Source: Onychomys torridus
Taxonomy: Eukaryota; Chordata; Mammalia; Rodentia; Cricetidae
Length of the DNA: 64,000 nt
Direction of reading: 5' to 3'
Assembly (NCBI RefSeq): GCF_903995425.1
Contig: NC_050450.1
Location: 28,256,502-28,320,501 of the forward strand
Shown: piece by piece, positions 1 through 12,331 of the stretch
Layout of the letters: each line of letters begins with the position of its first letter
Numbering within the stretch: position 1 is the first letter of the stretch
Translations under genes and position numbers: made by a program
Notes under the pieces: generated by a model
What the model saw: the letters and a program-made list of their open reading frames with translations, nothing else
Database searches by the model: none
What the model was told of the DNA's origin: nothing

Positions 1-1981
1 TGGGTGTTCCCAGGAAACTATGTGTTCATTGTTATTAATTTCAGTTTTTAAATATCTTAAACAAAAGATTTACAGAAACGTGTGTATAGTTAATTTTCCT
101 ATTCTAATCTCTCTGCTTCTCACATTTCTTTCTAGGGCTGCATGTTAATTGGAAGTTGGCATGCGTAAAAAGATGCTAACTAAGACATTTTTTATGCTAC
201 CACACTTTAAAGGTTAAATTTATCATCTGGCATACTTCTTCCATGATTTAACCAGCTTTTCTTTCATGAATAAGTTGATGAGACATTTTTTGGCAGAGAA
301 ATTCAAACTACAAACAGTGATTGTTTCCTCTTTTTTGTTGTTTCCTTGTCTCCTCTCATACTTCAAACCTTGAGAGGACATAGTCACTGAGTTTTCTCAG
401 CATGTTCCAAATGTAATTGTTTCTAATGATAGTAAAATTCATACCTGTTATCAAGGGGGAAAAAGGGAGAAAAGGCCTCCCCCACCTTCAGTGGAATGCT
501 GACAAGTCTTCACTAGTTAAATCATAACTTCCAGAGCATGCCCTGCTGTCTCCCTCTCTCTGTCAGGCATCTCTGCTATTACTAATTTTCTGCCAACTAG
601 ATGGTGACCTTAGGGCTGACTAATTAGCTGTTGGGTTTATGTATTTTTGCAGCGTTAATTGTGAAAGCCCTCACTGTTACTTCGTGGCTAGATTAACCTT
701 GTTAGTGTGTGGAATTAGAAGTAGAGAGGCCTCGTTAGACCGTTTCTTCTGACATTTGGGAAGGGTTTTAACTCACGAACTGGAACATGAGCCTTCCCCT
801 GCTGTAGGATGCTCTCAGTAGTCCAGCACATCATAGCAAATACTCAGATAGTGTTCAAGGATAACTTATTGATAGCTGTTTTTATCCATTCCTAAGCAAT
901 CTTCTTTTGCTTTTCATCATATTTTTTTCCATATGGCTTGTAAATTTTTCTAATCAACTGCAAAAATTTTGAAGCCAGAATACAGTCACCTCATAATAAG
1001 ATTTAAAAGGATAATAAATCTATGACTTACGCTAGTGTATATAGAGAGGACCGACAACAAGTTCTGAGAAGAAAAAACACCAGAAAGAATAAGTCAGATC
1101 ATATCAGCTTTAATTTCTTTATAATTAAAAATGATCAAAAATGTCGTTGGCTTTCAAATATTATCTCCTTATTTCTAAATGCCTCTTTTTTTGCCAGGCT
1201 CATGTTTAAAATTTTAAAGGGCTCAAGATAAAATTTTACTTCCAAAATAACTTCAAATAAACAAGCTTATAAATAAATTGTATAAAGAAAGGGTTCAACA
1301 AAACCTTAATTTCTTTACCAACTTCTGGGATTTGTATACTTAAGTATAGTACTACTAAAAAAAAAAACAGAAAATTTAAAGAAATAATTGCATAAATAGA
1401 CATTTTAAAGTACTCCATTCTATCCAGAATACAAACCAATACACTACAAATCATATTCCATAGGATCATAAACTGAGACATTTGTGATTGATATTATATA
1501 AGCTGTTAAGATCTCACAAAGAGAAAAAATGTTGCTTAAAGGTCTAATTGAAAGGATGTTTCAAAATCTGCAGGTCAAAATTAACATTTAAGATTTTTAA
1601 TGAGATTTTTCACTCAATAAATACATGTTGATTGATCAAGGTTCTCTTTTCTTTCTTTCTCTCTAAACTTAAAAAGAAAGTCAAGATTGATCTTGGCGTT
1701 TGTTTTCCAGCCCTCTCATCGCTTCCTCTCACTTTGATTTCTGTCACTAACCTGACTAGCAACACATGAAAGTTACATGAGACCTCTGTGTAGTTGGATG
1801 GAGATGCTGTGCCCATATTAGATGAGGCAAGCAAGATGCCAGAAAAGAGAATTGCTTAAAGTGTGGCTGGCATCACTTTTTACACTGTAGCTCAAATCTT
1901 ACATCACATCATGTAATGTAAGCTCGTGTTTATAATTGTCATTCGTCTGTACATATGGAGTGCATGTGTATAAAATTATGT

Positions 1982-1982
<1 letters not shown>
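1..1982. other. Unique AT-rich non-coding DNA
   Basis: No gene, exon or interspersed repeat is recognised. Frames are short and broken. The stretch around 590-720 is repeat-free and carries homeodomain-type cores (TAATTAG at 621-627, a GTTAATT near 654), so it could be regulatory, but sequence alone cannot show that. Confidence 0.5.

Positions 1983-2022
<40 letters not shown>
1983..2022 (+). repeat. (GT)20 microsatellite
   Basis: Uninterrupted run of 20 GT dinucleotides, directly visible. No SINE tail is recognised beside it. Confidence 0.97.
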
Positions 2023-2027
<5 letters not shown>

Positions 2028-3289
2028 CTCAGCAATCAAGTTTAGTTGTGACTGTCCTTGCTAAGGGTAACTTTGCACTCTAAAAGTGTTTGCTGTGCCC
2101 TTTCATGAATAGGAATGTAACATTTTGTGATATTCTTCCTTTGTTTTTTTCAGTTTTTTCTGATCATGATTGGGAATGGAAACTTCTTTCATCTTGTCAG
2201 CCTTGGCAATCACACCACAGAGTGATTGCTCCCTTCTCCATGAGTAACAATCTTCAAACAGACCCTTTGGCATTTTTAATGCCCTATATCCCTCTGCCCC
2301 TCTTTTAGTCAAGGGTTGACTCCATGTCTTATTCTTGTAAAGGGAAAAAGACAAAGACAATGTAGTTTCTTTTTGTCATGTTGATCACCTGGGCCCGGAA
2401 GGACTGCTTTGGTTCATCATAAATATTCAGTTTTCTTAAATCTGCATAATTTCTGTATAAATGCAAGTTATTAATGCATGGTGCATTTGTTTTCATTTAT
2501 TCTCCAAGCATGTATTAACCCTAACAATGTACAACGAACAGCACTGTGTATCAAAAATATAAAAAAAACATAAAATAGTAAAGATGTCATTTATATCTTA
2601 AGTGAATAGAGGGCACATTCTATAATTTTGGAAAAATGCTTCCTGTTAGTGACAATATTATTGTAAGGACTTCCTCACTCCCTTTGTAAACTATTTTTCA
2701 TATTTATTAAATATTTGAGGAGGCTATTTGAGAAAATGATGTACAATTAATTGGTCCATATGTTACAGAGAAAAAAATGTACTTATTATTCAACTTAATT
2801 AAAATTGCCTTTTCTATTTTCTGAAGACTGTTCACTTCATTCAAATTAATGTTTAGACACTGAAATTCTGGCTTTACAAAATTGCGTCCATACTCTAATG
2901 AAATACTATTTTCCTCTGGAAAGCTTTGCACAGCTAAATTTACTAACTCACAGTGTAAGATTATTTTTACCCTTTCTATTCTTATTTAGCTTGGAGAAAA
3001 GCTGTTGTGCCTGTCATATAAACTGATAAAACTCAGGGTTTACATGATGCAGGGTATCTGAAATCAGGTCCTTATGCTCATCCATCAGGTATGATACTCA
3101 CTGAGCCTTCTCCTCAAGCTGGAATTTCTGGATACTTTCCTTTGACTTACTTCTAAACTCGCCAAGGGTTTTAGAGTGTTTCAGCAAAGGCCATCTCCTT
3201 CAGGCAAATTGGTTGATAGAGACTAAACCTGTTATCACCAGTACCATCAATCAAAATTTCTCAATGTGGAGATAGCTAATACTAGAGAA
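2023..3289. other. Unique non-coding DNA
   Basis: AT-rich sequence without recognised repeats or genes. Short frames on both strands at 2090-2360 overlap each other and look fortuitous. Confidence 0.5.
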
Positions 3290-4232
3290 ATGTAAACACC
3301 AAGTCAGCCACAGACCCTTTGATCTACAGTGGTGTCCTACCCGCAAGATATACTACTGCAATGATGGCACAAAGCTTGTGAGAGTAACCAACTGATTTGA
3401 CTTAAGGCCCACTATGCAAAATGGAACCCATATCTGACACTGCTTGGGTGACCAGGAACCAGAAACAAGATAACCCAGGAGCCTAGGGTTAAACCAAATA
3501 CTATTGGTATTTAGGGGAAAAAATGTTGTGGTAAACATAAAATGACTCTTAATGATATTCTGCTGTATTCATAGATTGGTGCCTTGTTCAGCCTTCCTCA
3601 GAATTAGCTTCCTTCTGCAACAGAGACCCACAGCCAAACATTATGCAGAGTGTGAAAGACCTTGGAACATTGAGCCCGTAAATGGAAGGTTTCCATCAAA
3701 TCCTTCTCCTCAGGTCTCTGAGAATCCAGAGGAAGATGAAGCAGAGAGGATGTAAAAGCCAGAGGGGATGGAGGACACCAAGGAAATAAGAGCCTCTAAA
3801 TCAGCATGACCAAGCCCATATGAACTCAGAAGGACTGAGGCAGCAGGCCCAGGGCATCCATAGGTGTGCACCAGGCCCCCTGCATATGTAATATGGCTTC
3901 CAGTTTAGTGATGTTATGGGATTCCTTAATATGTGAATGAGAGAGTCTTTTATTTTTGTGCCTTTGGGGTGGGGACTTTTTTCCTTCCATTGATTTGTCT
4001 TATCCAAATTCAATGTGATAATTTTTGTTTTATCTTAGGAGTTCTCTTGTTATATTTTATTATTATTCATTATAAGCCTGTTATTTCCTATTGTGAGACA
4101 GAAAGGGAGTGGATTCGGAGGGGACAGGAGGTAGAAAGCAACTGAGAGGAGTAGTAGGGGATGAAACGGTAGTGAGGATATCTTATGTCAGAAAAGAATC
4201 TATTTCCAATATTCAAAAAATAAAAAGAGACT
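3290..4232 (+). mobile_element. Old LINE-1 3' UTR (5'-truncated)
   Basis: The segment aligns by eye with the L1 3' end at 20580-22018: both share 'caccaagtcagccaca', a 'gacccacagccaaacatta'-like stretch, the 'ctctgcatatgt' block and a terminal 'gacagaaagggagtgga' module. It ends in an A-rich tail at about 4210-4232 (tattcaaaaaataaaaaga). Divergence from the second copy is substantial, so it is an old insertion. Short frames inside it are not genes. The left boundary is approximate. Confidence 0.7.
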
Positions 4233-4935
4233 AAGTTTTATAGCATCATTTTCAGTAACAAAAACTGTTATTTAAACTTAGTCTTCAACACTCATTAAAT
4301 AGAAAACTAAGAACTACTTTCTGTTCGTCTATCATAATTGCAAGTACTCTGGCAATGATCACTTGGGAAGTATTACAACATTGTAATATTCAAAACATTT
4401 TAACAGCTCACTGATCCTGAGTTGCTTTGCTTCACTGCGTATGTAATCACCTCATAGCAAAGGGCTCCTCACATCAGTAAAGACTTGTTTGGTTTACAAA
4501 CTGTGTTCCAGACTCTGCCTATCATGAAAACTGTCCTATCTTACTAAAGATGGCTCACTCTATGTGTCAGTATATACAAGAGTCATGTGTTATCAATTAT
4601 TCAGCAGTCTGTCATATCTTGCAATATCTAGACAATCTACATCATGTTACATGCAAGCCTAGGTTGTATCAGCAGGAAAGCCTACCCTCATGAGAGACAT
4701 GGGCAGGGAAAGAATGTTACAGGCATACATTTGGTAACAGGTAAATCATGGTAATTATAATTCAAGATACAGTAGCATATGGAAATCAGCAGTGTGAAAT
4801 TTACTAATTACATCTATACTGCAATTTTATCATAGCCTCTGGATTCTGAAGCTCAGGAATATTTTTGACAATCCTTCAAATAAAAACACTTCACATTATG
4901 TGAATACTGTGGGTTCAGGTCAGTGGTGGCTCTAG
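4233..4935. other. Unique non-coding DNA
   Basis: Nothing recognised; AT-rich with no long frame or known repeat. Confidence 0.5.
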
Positions 4936-5288
4936 CGTTGTTCCTGCTGTTATGATAAAATATGTGTGAAATACAACATAGGGGAGGAAGGGTTTAACTG
5001 ACTTACAATTCCAGATTACAGTCCAATCTGGCAAAGTCTATGTGGTTTCTTGAGACCTCAAGAGCAAAGAGAATAAAAGAACCCTTGTTGGCTTGTTCAC
5101 TTTCCCGTAATTTCCCCTATCCGATAGAATTCAGGAACCCTTGCCACAATGAGCCAAGTCTTCCAACATCAGTTAACAATCAAGATAACTCTGCATAGAC
5201 GCACCCCTAGACCAAACATAAAAAGAAATCACTCTCTTCCAGGAGGTTCTAAGTTCTGGCAGGTTGACATTTAAAACTAACCATCACA
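4936..5288 (-). mobile_element. Medium-reiterated rodent repeat (minus strand)
   Basis: The sequence runs from 'gttatgataaaatatg' through 'ggaggaagggtttaactga' to 'gttgacatttaaaactaacc'. This is the reverse complement of a common rodent repeat whose other strand ends '...cacagcaacgagaaaagtaac'. A diverged plus-strand copy of the same kind lies at 34911-35197. I do not assign a family name; RepeatMasker would. An imperfect 9-bp match (cagtggtgg at 4921, cagtgatgg at 5287) may be a decayed target-site duplication. Confidence 0.6.
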
Positions 5289-5948
5289 GTGATGGAGCAT
5301 TTCTCTAGGATGTGCTAAATCCATTAATTTATTTAACAAAAATTCATTTCCAGTATAGTCTGCAGAATAATACAAAGCTGAATTAATATGTTGTGAGGGA
5401 CAAGGTTAAGACTTATCTGTTTCTGAAAGCACCTTTTATCTGCCTTTTTTCTTCACAAGTCCATGTGCTTCTGGCAAGATTAACATCATTGTTTCTCATG
5501 CTCATATGCTAATCAGTTGCCTCTTTTTACTCTATAAATCCTGCTAGGATTTCAATCTTACCTGTGTCTTTAATTATCATTTGTGTGAATATACTACAAG
5601 GTCCTGAAGACTTGTTTGATTATCATAATTACATCATAAGTCCAATATCCCCCAAACTAAACCTGAATGATTCCAGAGATTTTGAAAGATACTTGATAAA
5701 TTTAATAGCATTTTCTTTCTGGAATTCTGTTTTCTTAAACATTCCCCCTTCTTAATTTCAGAATACCTTTAAGTCTCAATGATTTCTTGGTTCTTCTAAG
5801 CAGATGAATTTGAACTAAACTCTGACTTGCCTGGGAGTCTGACACTCAGATTATCTATGAAAACTTTAAATCAAATTGTCACAATAAAGTTGAAAGTTTG
5901 GGAATATATGTCAAGAGAAATTACACTGTGTCTATAAAGTCTCATCAA
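5289..5948. other. Unique non-coding DNA
   Basis: No recognised feature. A 63-codon frame at 5564-5755 has no recognisable domain and AT-driven composition. Confidence 0.5.
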
Positions 5949-6235
5949 GGCCTAGGCAGACAGCTCATTGGATAAAGCAATTGTTGTGCAAGATTAATGG
6001 CCAGAATTTGGATTCCCAGAATCCATATGAAACACACATCTAAATTTGCTTCTGGTCTGCAGAGGTAGAAAACAGGAGAATCTCCAAAGTTTAAAGTACA
6101 GCTAGCCTGACATTCAGTGATGGTTCAGTAGTCCTGCCTCAAACATAGGCAGAAGATGATAATAAGCATCCATGGCCATACTGATTTATAAACATACCCA
6201 TGAACATGTAAATAAATGTGCATTGCTGTTGTTCA
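5949..6235 (+). mobile_element. B4/RSINE1-like SINE
   Basis: The segment begins with a tRNA-derived head (cagctcattggataaagc, a decayed A-box region) and then a decayed B box around 'ccagaatttggattccc'. It continues with the longer body and 'cctgcctcaaacat' stretch typical of rodent composite tRNA-SINEs, and ends in 'gtaaataaatgtg'. It is quite diverged; the exact subfamily is uncertain. Confidence 0.55.
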
Positions 6236-6244
6236 AATCATAGA

Positions 6245-6650
6245 TGTTCTTTTAATAAGAAACCCAGAACCAGATATCAGGGTGAAAGCTGAAAGAACAG
6301 AGAAGCAGAGCAGCCAGCTACTAGTTCTTACCTCTACAAAATCCTGAGCCTAAAGAGACTGAGTTCCTGTTTCCTCATGCCTTACATACCTTTCTCTGCC
6401 CAGATATCATTTCCTGGGATTAAAGGCCTATGTGTTTTCTAGTACTGGGATTAAAGGTGTGTGCCACGACTGCTTGGCTCTGTTTCCAGGGTGGCCTTGA
6501 ACTCACAGAGATCCATCTGGATCTCTGCTTCCCAAGTGCTAGGATGAAGGGTCTGGGCCACTACTGCCTGACCTCTATATCTAATCTAGGCTTGGCTCTG
6601 TCCTCTGATCCTCAGGCAAGTTTATTAGGGTACACAATATATCACCACAA
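6245..6650 (-). mobile_element. B1-mosaic cricetid repeat (minus strand)
   Basis: Read on the minus strand the element starts 'tggtgatatattgtgtacc', passes 'cttgcctgaggatcagag', contains two B1-derived pieces ('cctttaatcccag'-type motifs appear reversed as 'ctgggattaaagg' near 6416 and 6446), and ends with a 'tattaaaag' tail at the left edge. The plus-strand element at 13515-13983 shares both ends, which places the two in one family. The 93-codon frame at 6430-6711 only reads through it. Confidence 0.65.
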
Positions 6651-7567
6651 ACTGTACACACATAACATACATACATACATTTACATACAGAGAAGCTCAG
6701 TACATAATTGACAGTGTCCAGTACTGTCATAAACCAGAGGGAGAGACTGAAAAATATTTGTAGAATACCTGAGAATGGGTAAGTGGGAAAAAATGGAACT
6801 ACAGATGGGCTTCAACCAGAGAAGATAAATCCTTAATTTAAATGTGATATTTACTAAAAATATAACAAAAGTTATATTCAGGTGTTTTCTTTTCCTTTGG
6901 TTTATTGCATTTCCACATCACTTATATGTTTAAAGTACAAACCAAGTTAGCCACTTCTTTGAGAAGCAGAATGACTTAGAAATAAACTACCTTGTCTGAA
7001 CAGTAGTGGACATGTCCTAAGAAAATCAGCTTAGCAATATCATTTGACTTTCACTTTTCTCATATATATATTGAGAATCATATATTCAAAGATGCTGTTA
7101 GAAAAGAAAATATGCTGACAGAATTGCAAATACAATAGAGATTTTACTCTTGGTAGTTATGAATGACATCTTTCAACAAAAGGAATAGAATATTAAGGAA
7201 ACTACCTCTAAGATAAACTAGGTGCTTTGGCACAATAATAGTTAGTCTTCAGGGCAACACTGATTCTGACACTTGAGGAGATCTACAATACCTTCCTTGT
7301 CTGTTTAGATGCTATGATAAAAAGGATTTCTGGAGACCAGCAAGTCCATATCGAGTAAATAGCAGTTTGAGTGTCAATGAGAGTTGGCTTACTCATTTAT
7401 GGTACATCTTACAATGTCCTCATATTGAATGGGGCCAAGGGATCTCTTTGGTAACTCATTCAAAAGGACCCTACTATATTCACAAAGAATTCATCATAAT
7501 GGACAAATCAACTTCAAAAGCCTCCTAACTGTCCATTTGATTTAAATATTTCACATGGGAAAATTAA
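6651..7567. other. Mostly unique DNA, possible old repeat at 7318-7560
   Basis: Nothing certain. A short catacata run is near 6665. The stretch from 'gatgctatgataaaaagga' (about 7308) to 7560 has the flavour of an old interspersed repeat but I cannot place it. Confidence 0.4.
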
Positions 7568-7672
7568 TTTTGAAACATAATCTCATGTATAGCACAGCCT
7601 GGTTTGAACCAGGAACTCCTGTCTCACTTCTCTAAATTCTAAGATTATAGGTGTGTGCCACAGTGTCTGGCA
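7568..7672 (-). mobile_element. Diverged B1 SINE (minus strand)
   Basis: Reverse-strand B1 landmarks remain: 'cagcctggtttgaac', 'ggaactcctgtctcac' and 'aagattataggtgtgtgccac'. The copy is truncated and heavily mutated, so it is old. Confidence 0.6.
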
Positions 7673-7968
7673 CATACTAGTTGATGGTAAGAACCAATAG
7701 CCATATCCCAATCTTAGTAAAACATAACAGAAATGATTGTTCTTGGATCAGGGATTCAAAAGTAATCACTGATTTTTTTCATTAGTAAATATAAATCTTT
7801 TATAAGCAAAACTCATTAAAGTGACTACATACCTCAATTTTTCAATCAATTCTATTTTTGGATATTATTTTGCATCTTACATCATTTTTCATAAAACAGC
7901 ATCAAAGAAAAAAAACAAAACACTGACCTGTCAAAGTAGACATTTCTAAATTTGCAGGGAATCAAAAG

Positions 7969-8015
<47 letters not shown>

Positions 8016-8020
8016 TAAAA
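7969..8020 (+). repeat. (AAAT)n then (AAT)n microsatellite
   Basis: About eight AAAT units pass into about five AAT units. No SINE or L1 body is recognised directly upstream, so it does not look like a retroposon tail. Confidence 0.95.
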
Positions 8021-8175
8021 CTTCCCTTTACTTCATAGAAGGTATTAGGGTACCACTAGTAGAGGGTCAGACATTAGGAAGATGTTTAATAACAATATTG
8101 GAGTTGATGTATCAGGCAATGTTGGTGAAAATCAGCTGAAATACATTGGTAGTGGAGGGTTGGAAAGCAGGGAGA

Positions 8176-9500
8176 CTTCTTAGAATTCAATGAAATTGAA
8201 TGCACAACATACCCAGACTTATGGGACACAATGAAAGCAGTACTAAGCAGAAAGTTCATAGTGCAAAGTGCCTTCATAAAGAAATTGGGGAGATCTCATG
8301 CTAGCAACTTAACAGCACATGTGAAAGCTGTAGAACAAAAAGAAGCAGACACAACTGAGCGGAGCAGACAGTGTGAAATAATCACACTGATGATTGAAAT
8401 CAATGAAATAGAAACAAATAAAAGAATACAAAGAATCAACGAAACAAAGAGTTGGTTCTTTGAGAAAATCAACAAGATATACAAACCTTTATCCAAACTA
8501 ACCAAAAGACAGAGACTATCCAAATTAACTAAGTCAGAAATGAAAGGGGACAAAGCAGACAATGAGGAAAGCCAGAGAATCAAAAAGGTATGCTTTAAAA
8601 ACTTGTGCACCACAAAATTGGAAAAATGTAAAAGAAATGAATAATTTTCTTGATAGTTACCACTTACAAAAATTAAATCAAGATCAGATAAACAAGTTAA
8701 ATAGACCGATAGTAAGAAAATTAAAGCAGTTATTAAACACTCCCAAACAAAGGAATCTCAGAGCCAGATGGATTTAGTGCAGAATTTCACCAGACTTTCA
8801 AAAAAAGTTAATAGCAATACTCCTCAAACTAGTCCATAAAATAGAAAGAGAAGTAGTATTGGCCAATTCAATTTATGTGGCCACAGTTACCCTGATAATC
8901 AAACCACATAAAGTCTCAAAAAAGACAGAGAATTTCAGACCAATCTCTCTTATAAATGTAGATGCAAAAATACTCAATAAAATATTTGAAAGCCAAATCC
9001 AAGAGCTCATTAAAAAGATCATATACCATGATCAAGTAGACTTCCTCCCAGAGACTCAAGGATGGTTCAACATGAAAATCAGTAAGTGCAATACACCATA
9101 TAAATAAACTGGAAGAAAAAAATCATATGACTACTTCACTTAATGCTGAAGTCTTTGACAAAATCCAACACCACTTCTTGATAAAAATCCTGGAGGTATA
9201 AAAGCAACATACCTAAATGAAAGTAATTGCAAGCCTTTATCAAATTATATGGAGAGAAACTCAAAGCAATTCTATTAAAATCTGGGACAAGACAATGCTG
9301 TCCACTCTCTCAATATCTATTCCACATAGTCCTTGAAGTTTCAGTTAGAGCAATAAGAAAACTGAAGGTGATCAAGGGGATAAAATATTGGAAAGGATGA
9401 AGTTAAAGTATCATTATTTGAAGATGATATGATAGTACATATAAGCGACCATAAAAATTCCACCAGAGAACTCCTATAGCTGATAAACACTTCCAGCAAG
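8176..9500 (+). pseudogene. LINE-1 ORF2 remnant (EN-RT linker and reverse transcriptase)
   Basis: The translation gives clear L1 ORF2 signatures: a linker containing NETKSWFFEKINKI (about 8430-8475), then in shifted frames a 'FLDSYHLQKLNQDQINKLNRP'-type stretch (about 8640-8710) and ENFRPISLINVDAKILNK (about 8930-8985) of the reverse-transcriptase fingers. Later 'HDQVDFLPETQGWFN' precedes a stop near 9105, and a degenerate catalytic motif reads FEDDM near 9417-9431, with Glu replacing the Ala of the usual F-A-D-D box. Stops (for example after 8641) and several frameshifts split it, and part of the region after the linker is missing. It is 5'- and 3'-truncated, has no ORF1 in frame, and cannot be functional. 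The ORF2 origin is certain; the ends are approximate. Confidence 0.9.
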
Positions 9501-10662
9501 TGACCATCTAGTCTCTGGTGCCTGGCCATCCAGGCAGTGTCAGGGAGAAAGTGCTAGAGAACAATGTGAAGTCACAAGAAACCCAGCATGGGAGATACTG
9601 GGAATGGGTAGTTGGTTTGCTCTGGGACCTTCCACCATCCAGGCTGAAAACCTAAGATGAAGGATTGGTAGATTGTGCAGTTTCATAAGCCTGGGCTTCT
9701 TCCAGAACAGTGAGGGCTTCTTCCAGAACAGTGAGTAGAAATACCTATGAGAAATGTCAGAATTCTACAAGAACAACAGATATGCCAAGTAAAGAAAGAA
9801 GATAAAAGTGAGAGCACAGAATGTTCCATAAATATCTCAGACTGAAAAGTGTCTATATTTTCAATATCCAGCACCCCCAATAAAAAAGAAAAGAAAAAGA
9901 AAAAGAAGGAATACTTTATGAAGAGAATTAATAAGCTCAAAGATACATTTTAAATTGCAGCCTTGTTTTTATTAAAATGGACTACAAAAATATTAAATAT
10001 TTGTCATGAAATTCTAAGAGAAAAAATAAAATGTTCGGGAGCACAACATCCAATAAGGAGCACTCAGCACCTCCTAAGTCTGCCTATAACACTACTCACA
10101 ACATGACTTTAGATCAAAATGAGCTAAAGGCTTCAGTGAAGTCTCATATGATATCAACAACCAAAATAATCAGTAGAAAATTTCTGGAATGTTGAGGCAG
10201 AATTGAAGAAAGAATGATGTATGAAAATTACACATTAATATTTCCTTTAAAAAGGAGTGAAGCAAATTGAAAACAGATAAAGACAATGGTTCAAGGCAGA
10301 AAAATGAAGAGAAAAACATAAAAATTGAAATGTAATTAATTGAAAAACAAAAACCGTTAGAGGAAAAATGTCAAATACTGAAATATATTTAGATTTTTCA
10401 ACACAGAGATAATAGGAATCCTTGATTGAAAAGCCAGTAAATGGAAAGTATATTAGAAAATGACAATCCAAGGGAAACATTCTTGAAATTTAAAATACAA
10501 ATGAAACTACTGCTTTATTGGAACATGTTATATGCCTGTTATTGTTGGGCTGTCACCAGCTACTCTACATATGTTCTACTTACATTTGTGAATTTTGAAA
10601 CATTTAGAGCAAAGGAGATGAAAATAACTGCATGTCAGTAAAAGGAACAAACGACAATCAGC
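9501..10662. other. Unassigned AT-rich DNA, possible decayed L1 pieces
   Basis: No gene. The purine-rich stretch 10200-10480 ('gaaaaacataaaaattgaaa' style) could be decayed L1 ORF1-type coding sequence, but I see no firm motif. A 21-bp unit is tandemly duplicated at 9693-9734. Confidence 0.35.
9693..9734 (+). repeat. Perfect 21-bp tandem duplication
   Basis: The 21-bp unit starting gggcttcttccagaacag occurs at 9693-9713 and again, identical, at 9714-9734. Confidence 0.95.
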
Positions 10663-10719
10663 TGTTTTGGTGGTTTGAATGAAAAGGGCCTCCAGAGCCT
10701 CACAGAGAGCGGCATTATC

Positions 10720-10734
10720 AAGAATAGTTGGAGG
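10720..10734 (+). repeat. Target-site duplication, left copy
   Basis: AAGAATAGTTGGAGG, identical to 11531-11545, bounds the nested L1. Confidence 0.9.
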
Positions 10735-11530
10735 TTTTGTAAGTGGTTGATTGTGGGGCTCGAACATACCAGGAATAGTAGATATTGAAGTGATGTATTG
10801 TCGAGGTAACCACTGAGCTAATCTTGATAGAAGGAGGCATCATGGGGATAGGGAGAAACCTGATGTGAAGGAAGTTGCCAGGAATCCACAGGGATAAACC
10901 CAGCTTAGACTAGTAGCAGTGGTGGAGAAGGTGCCTGAGCTGGCCTACCCTGGTGATCAGATTGGTGAATGTCTTGTTATCTTAGAGCCTTCATCCAGTA
11001 ATTGATGGAAAAGAGGCAGAGAGCCACAGCCAAGAGCTCCAGAAGTCCAGTTGAAGAGAGGGGAAAGGAATTCCATGAGCAACAGTCATCAAGACCATGA
11101 TGGGGAAACTTACAGATACAACCAAACCAATCCAGTGGGAACTCATGAGCTTTGGATCGATAGCTTTGGAGCCTGCATGGGACTAGACATGGCCCTCTGC
11201 ATGGTTAAGACAGTTGTGAAACTTGGTCTGTTTGAGGGGCCCCTGACAGTGGGAATAGGATTTATCCCTGGTGCATGAATTGGCTTTTTTGGAGCCCATT
11301 ACCTATGGTGGGACACTTAGCACAGCCTTGATGCAGGGAGAGGGGCTTGGGCTTTACTCAGATGAATGTGCTTTGCTGAGTCCCAATGGAAGGCCATACC
11401 TTTTTGGAGAAGAGAATGGGAGGTAGGCTAGGGGAGAAGTCTGGAGGGAGGGGGAGAAAGAGGAGGGATAAAGGGAGGATCTGTGGTTGGTATGTGGAAT
11501 GAATAAAACATTTCTCAATAAAATAAGAAA
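10735..11530 (+). mobile_element. 5'-truncated cricetid-type LINE-1 3' UTR
   Basis: The insert has the layout of a muroid L1 3' end: 'ccaggaatccacaggg', 'gggaactcatgagctttgga', 'gcctgcatgggactaga', 'gccctctgcatggttaag', a G-rich tract at 11405-11480, and the end 'ggttggtatgtggaatgaat' followed by an A-rich tail. It sits inside the medium-reiterated repeat and is flanked by a perfect 15-bp duplication, so both ends are fixed. ORF2 is absent through 5' truncation. The 75-codon frame at 11051-11278 is 3' UTR, not protein. Confidence 0.88.
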
Positions 11531-11545
11531 AAGAATAGTTGGAGG
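11531..11545 (+). repeat. Target-site duplication, right copy
   Basis: Second copy of the 15-bp duplication, just after the L1 A-rich tail; the older repeat resumes immediately after. Confidence 0.9.
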
Positions 11546-11806
11546 AAGTATATCATTGGATGTTGGCTTTGAGGTTCCAGGTTCTCTGGCCAGGCCCAGT
11601 GTCTGTCTTCCTGCTTCCTGCAGATCCAGATGCAGAACTCACAACTATTTCTCCATACCATGTCTGCCTGTGTGCCTCCAGGTTTCCTGTCATGATGATA
11701 ATGGACTAAACCTCTCAACCTGTAAGCCACCACAATTAAATGTTTTCCTTATAACAGTTGCCATGGTCTTGGTGTCTCTTCACAGCAATAGAAACCCTAA
11801 CTAATA

Positions 11807-12274
11807 AAGATGGCGTTTGTCTGAGGGCAACATTTAGTGGCAGATATAAAAGGAGACCAAAGTGTTTAACAGAAAAGGGTGGGGGGAATGTGAACAAATT
11901 ACTTCATACCAAGGAAACTTCACAGTTAAATATAAGGGCAGAGATAATAATGTCCAAAAACTCAGGAAGTTTTGAATTCAAAACTATGTTTTTAAGAATC
12001 TGTAGAAAGGGAAATTCATATAGGCATCCTGACAGGGAAAAGCAATGTCCATGAGCATTGGAAACATTAACATTTGGAGACAAAGGTAAGGAAGTCCATA
12101 CTAGAGTTCACATGTTATATTTAAATGCACATGTACCTATGGGAAAGACCATGGAAGCATGCACAAGGCATAGAAGAGGTCTGCACCAGATAAGTTCATA
12201 GAGTTGAAAAGAGAATATTTTTATTTATTTTATTTTCTCTATATATTTTTCTCTCATTTAATCCTACTGGTATT
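11807..12274. other. Unique non-coding DNA
   Basis: No feature recognised; frames here are short and continue from the repeat to the left. Confidence 0.45.
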
Positions 12275-12276
12275 GT

Positions 12277-12331
<55 letters not shown>
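12275..12331 (+). repeat. (GT)n microsatellite
   Basis: GT run of about 57 bp with one interruption (gttt) near 12281. It dictates the poly-Val/Cys part of a 90-codon frame that is not a gene. Confidence 0.95.

Larger units (their letters stand above)
10663..11806 (+). mobile_element. Medium-reiterated rodent repeat, interrupted by L1
   Basis: This is one copy of a repeat present at least three more times here (23081-23455, 57788-58137, 59214-59566). It begins 'tggtggtttgaatgaaa' (about 10669) and ends '...gaaaccctaactaa' (about 11805), and shares internal blocks such as 'ggactaaacctct' and 'cttcacagcaatagaaaccc'. Its body is 10663-10734 plus 11546-11806; the intervening 10735-11530 is a younger L1. 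The family name is left open. Confidence 0.75.

Noticed and set aside
11051..11278. 75-codon frame with a plausible-looking peptide
   Set aside because: Part of an L1 3' UTR bounded by a target-site duplication.
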